Assembly: GCA_902478945.1 (NCBI GenBank) | Contig: CABSMX010000094.1 | Span: forward strand, 1 to 7,221 | Source: an uncultured Collinsella sp. | Lineage (GTDB): Bacteria; Actinomycetota; Coriobacteriia; Coriobacteriales; Coriobacteriaceae | Reading direction: 5' to 3' | Length of the DNA stretch: 7,221 nucleotides | Shown: in pieces, positions 6,918 through 7,221 of the stretch | How positions within the stretch are numbered: position 1 is the stretch's first letter | Layout: each line of letters begins with the position of its first letter | The notes under the pieces: generated by a model | Told to the model about the DNA's origin: nothing | The model's database searches: none | Seen by the model: only the letters and a program-made list of their open reading frames with translations | Position numbers and translations under genes: made by a program

Positions 6918-7096
6918 GAAAACCTCGGGACTCGCGTTCGCCCCGGCCGCACGGCGGCATGTGAAGTCGATCGCGAGTTCCGCACGAGCCAGAGAGCACT
7001 TAATGTGCTCTCTGCGCGAGTCAGGACTGTCCGAGCAGGCGACTTCACATGCCGCCGTGCGGCCGGGGCGAACACCCTCCAAAGATTTTCAAAAAA
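6912..7096. repeat. Large palindromic element between gyrA and tRNA-Ile
   Basis: A 185-base near-palindrome. The outer arms are 11 bp and perfect (TTTTTTGAAAA 6912-6922 with TTTTCAAAAAA 7086-7096). An unmatched 13/12-base stretch follows, then a 34-bp perfect inverted repeat (6936-6969 with 7040-7073). Inside that are poorly paired segments (6970-6990 and 7014-7039) and a 9-bp terminal hairpin (6991-7013). No convincing gene lies within it. Open frames on both strands share the peptide AARRHVKS only because the DNA is palindromic. No flanking target-site duplication was seen (CCGC on the left, GTTA on the right). It could be a non-autonomous palindromic mobile repeat, a REP-like element, or a cruciform-forming site. 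The structure is certain; the role is unknown. Confidence 0.9.
6991..7013. repeat. Central hairpin of the palindromic element
   Basis: AGAGAGCAC (6991-6999) pairs perfectly with GTGCTCTCT (7005-7013) across a TTAAT loop. It forms the tip of the larger palindrome, offset by unequal unpaired arms of 21 and 26 bases from the 34-bp stem. As nothing like a T run follows, it is not a terminator on either strand. Confidence 0.85.
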
Positions 7097-7130
7097 GTTA
7101 TTGACGCGCGCGTAACGACTCGTCTAATAT
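7081..7130 (+). promoter_or_regulatory. Promoter of tRNA-Ile with AT-rich upstream element
   Basis: A -35 TTGACG (7101-7106, 5 of 6 to consensus) and -10 TAATAT (7125-7130, 4 of 6) are separated by 18 bases, which would start transcription near 7137, a few bases before the tRNA. The 20 bases before the -35 (7081-7100) are A/T-rich with a six-A tract, resembling an UP element. A strong vegetative promoter suits a stable RNA gene. Confidence 0.75.
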
Positions 7131-7144
7131 ATCCCTTGCGCGAT

Positions 7145-7221
7145 GGACCTGTAGCTCAGTTGGTTAGAGCGTCCGGCTGATAACCGGGAGGTCACAAGTT
7201 CGAATCTTGTCAGGTCCACCA
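7145..7221 (+). tRNA. tRNA-Ile (anticodon GAT)
   Basis: A complete 77-base cloverleaf. The acceptor stem GGACCTG (7145-7151) pairs with CAGGTCC (7211-7217); the D stem is GCTC/GAGC (7154-7157 with 7167-7170). The anticodon stem TCCGG/CCGGG, with one U-G pair, encloses CTGATAA with anticodon GAT at 7179-7181. The T stem ACAAG/CTTGT (7194-7198 with 7206-7210) holds TTCGAAT. The discriminator is A and CCA is encoded at 7219-7221. It reads AUC and AUU isoleucine codons. The window ends exactly at the CCA, so a following tRNA-Ala, common in this arrangement, cannot be seen. Confidence 0.97.

Noticed and set aside
6851..7104. Small open frames on both strands across the palindrome that encode similar peptides.
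   Set aside because: The similarity arises because the DNA is an inverted repeat. The frames have no ribosome sites and break at the palindrome edges.

Overview
The window is a conserved chromosomal replication and topology locus. It reads in one direction: the 3' end of dnaN, then recF, a DUF721/DciA-family gene, gyrB, gyrA and tRNA-Ile(GAT), all on the plus strand. The order recF - DUF721 - gyrB - gyrA followed by tRNA-Ile near the origin is typical of Actinobacteria. The high GC content, the 676-residue GyrB without the long enterobacterial insert, and the acidic GyrA tails would suit a member of the Coriobacteriia such as Collinsella. That assignment is an inference from style and gene order; no search was run.

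Layout. Positions 1-116 hold the last 37 codons of the beta sliding clamp. recF follows after 9 bases, and the DUF721 gene overlaps the recF stop by 14 bases, so dnaN-recF-dciA looks like one transcription unit. A textbook intrinsic terminator (1809-1838) closes it. gyrB has a strong Shine-Dalgarno and presumably its own promoter in the 50-odd bases after the terminator. gyrB and gyrA are separated by 178 bases with no terminator. That gap instead holds a 107-base imperfect hairpin (3914-4020) that begins at the gyrB stop codon, followed by a short leader before gyrA. gyrA ends at 6844 and is followed by a strong terminator (6885-6917). Next comes a conspicuous palindromic element (6912-7096) with a 34-bp perfect inverted repeat, then a good promoter and tRNA-Ile, whose encoded CCA is the last base of the window.

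How the genes work together. DnaN is the polymerase clamp, RecF acts in gap repair at stalled forks, DciA-type proteins help place the replicative helicase, and GyrB with GyrA form the A2B2 gyrase that removes positive supercoils ahead of the fork. All five coding regions are recognisable housekeeping genes with intact key residues. I found no new protein system. The unusual content is non-coding: two structured palindromic elements flanking gyrA, plus a 71-residue acidic N-terminal extension on GyrA.
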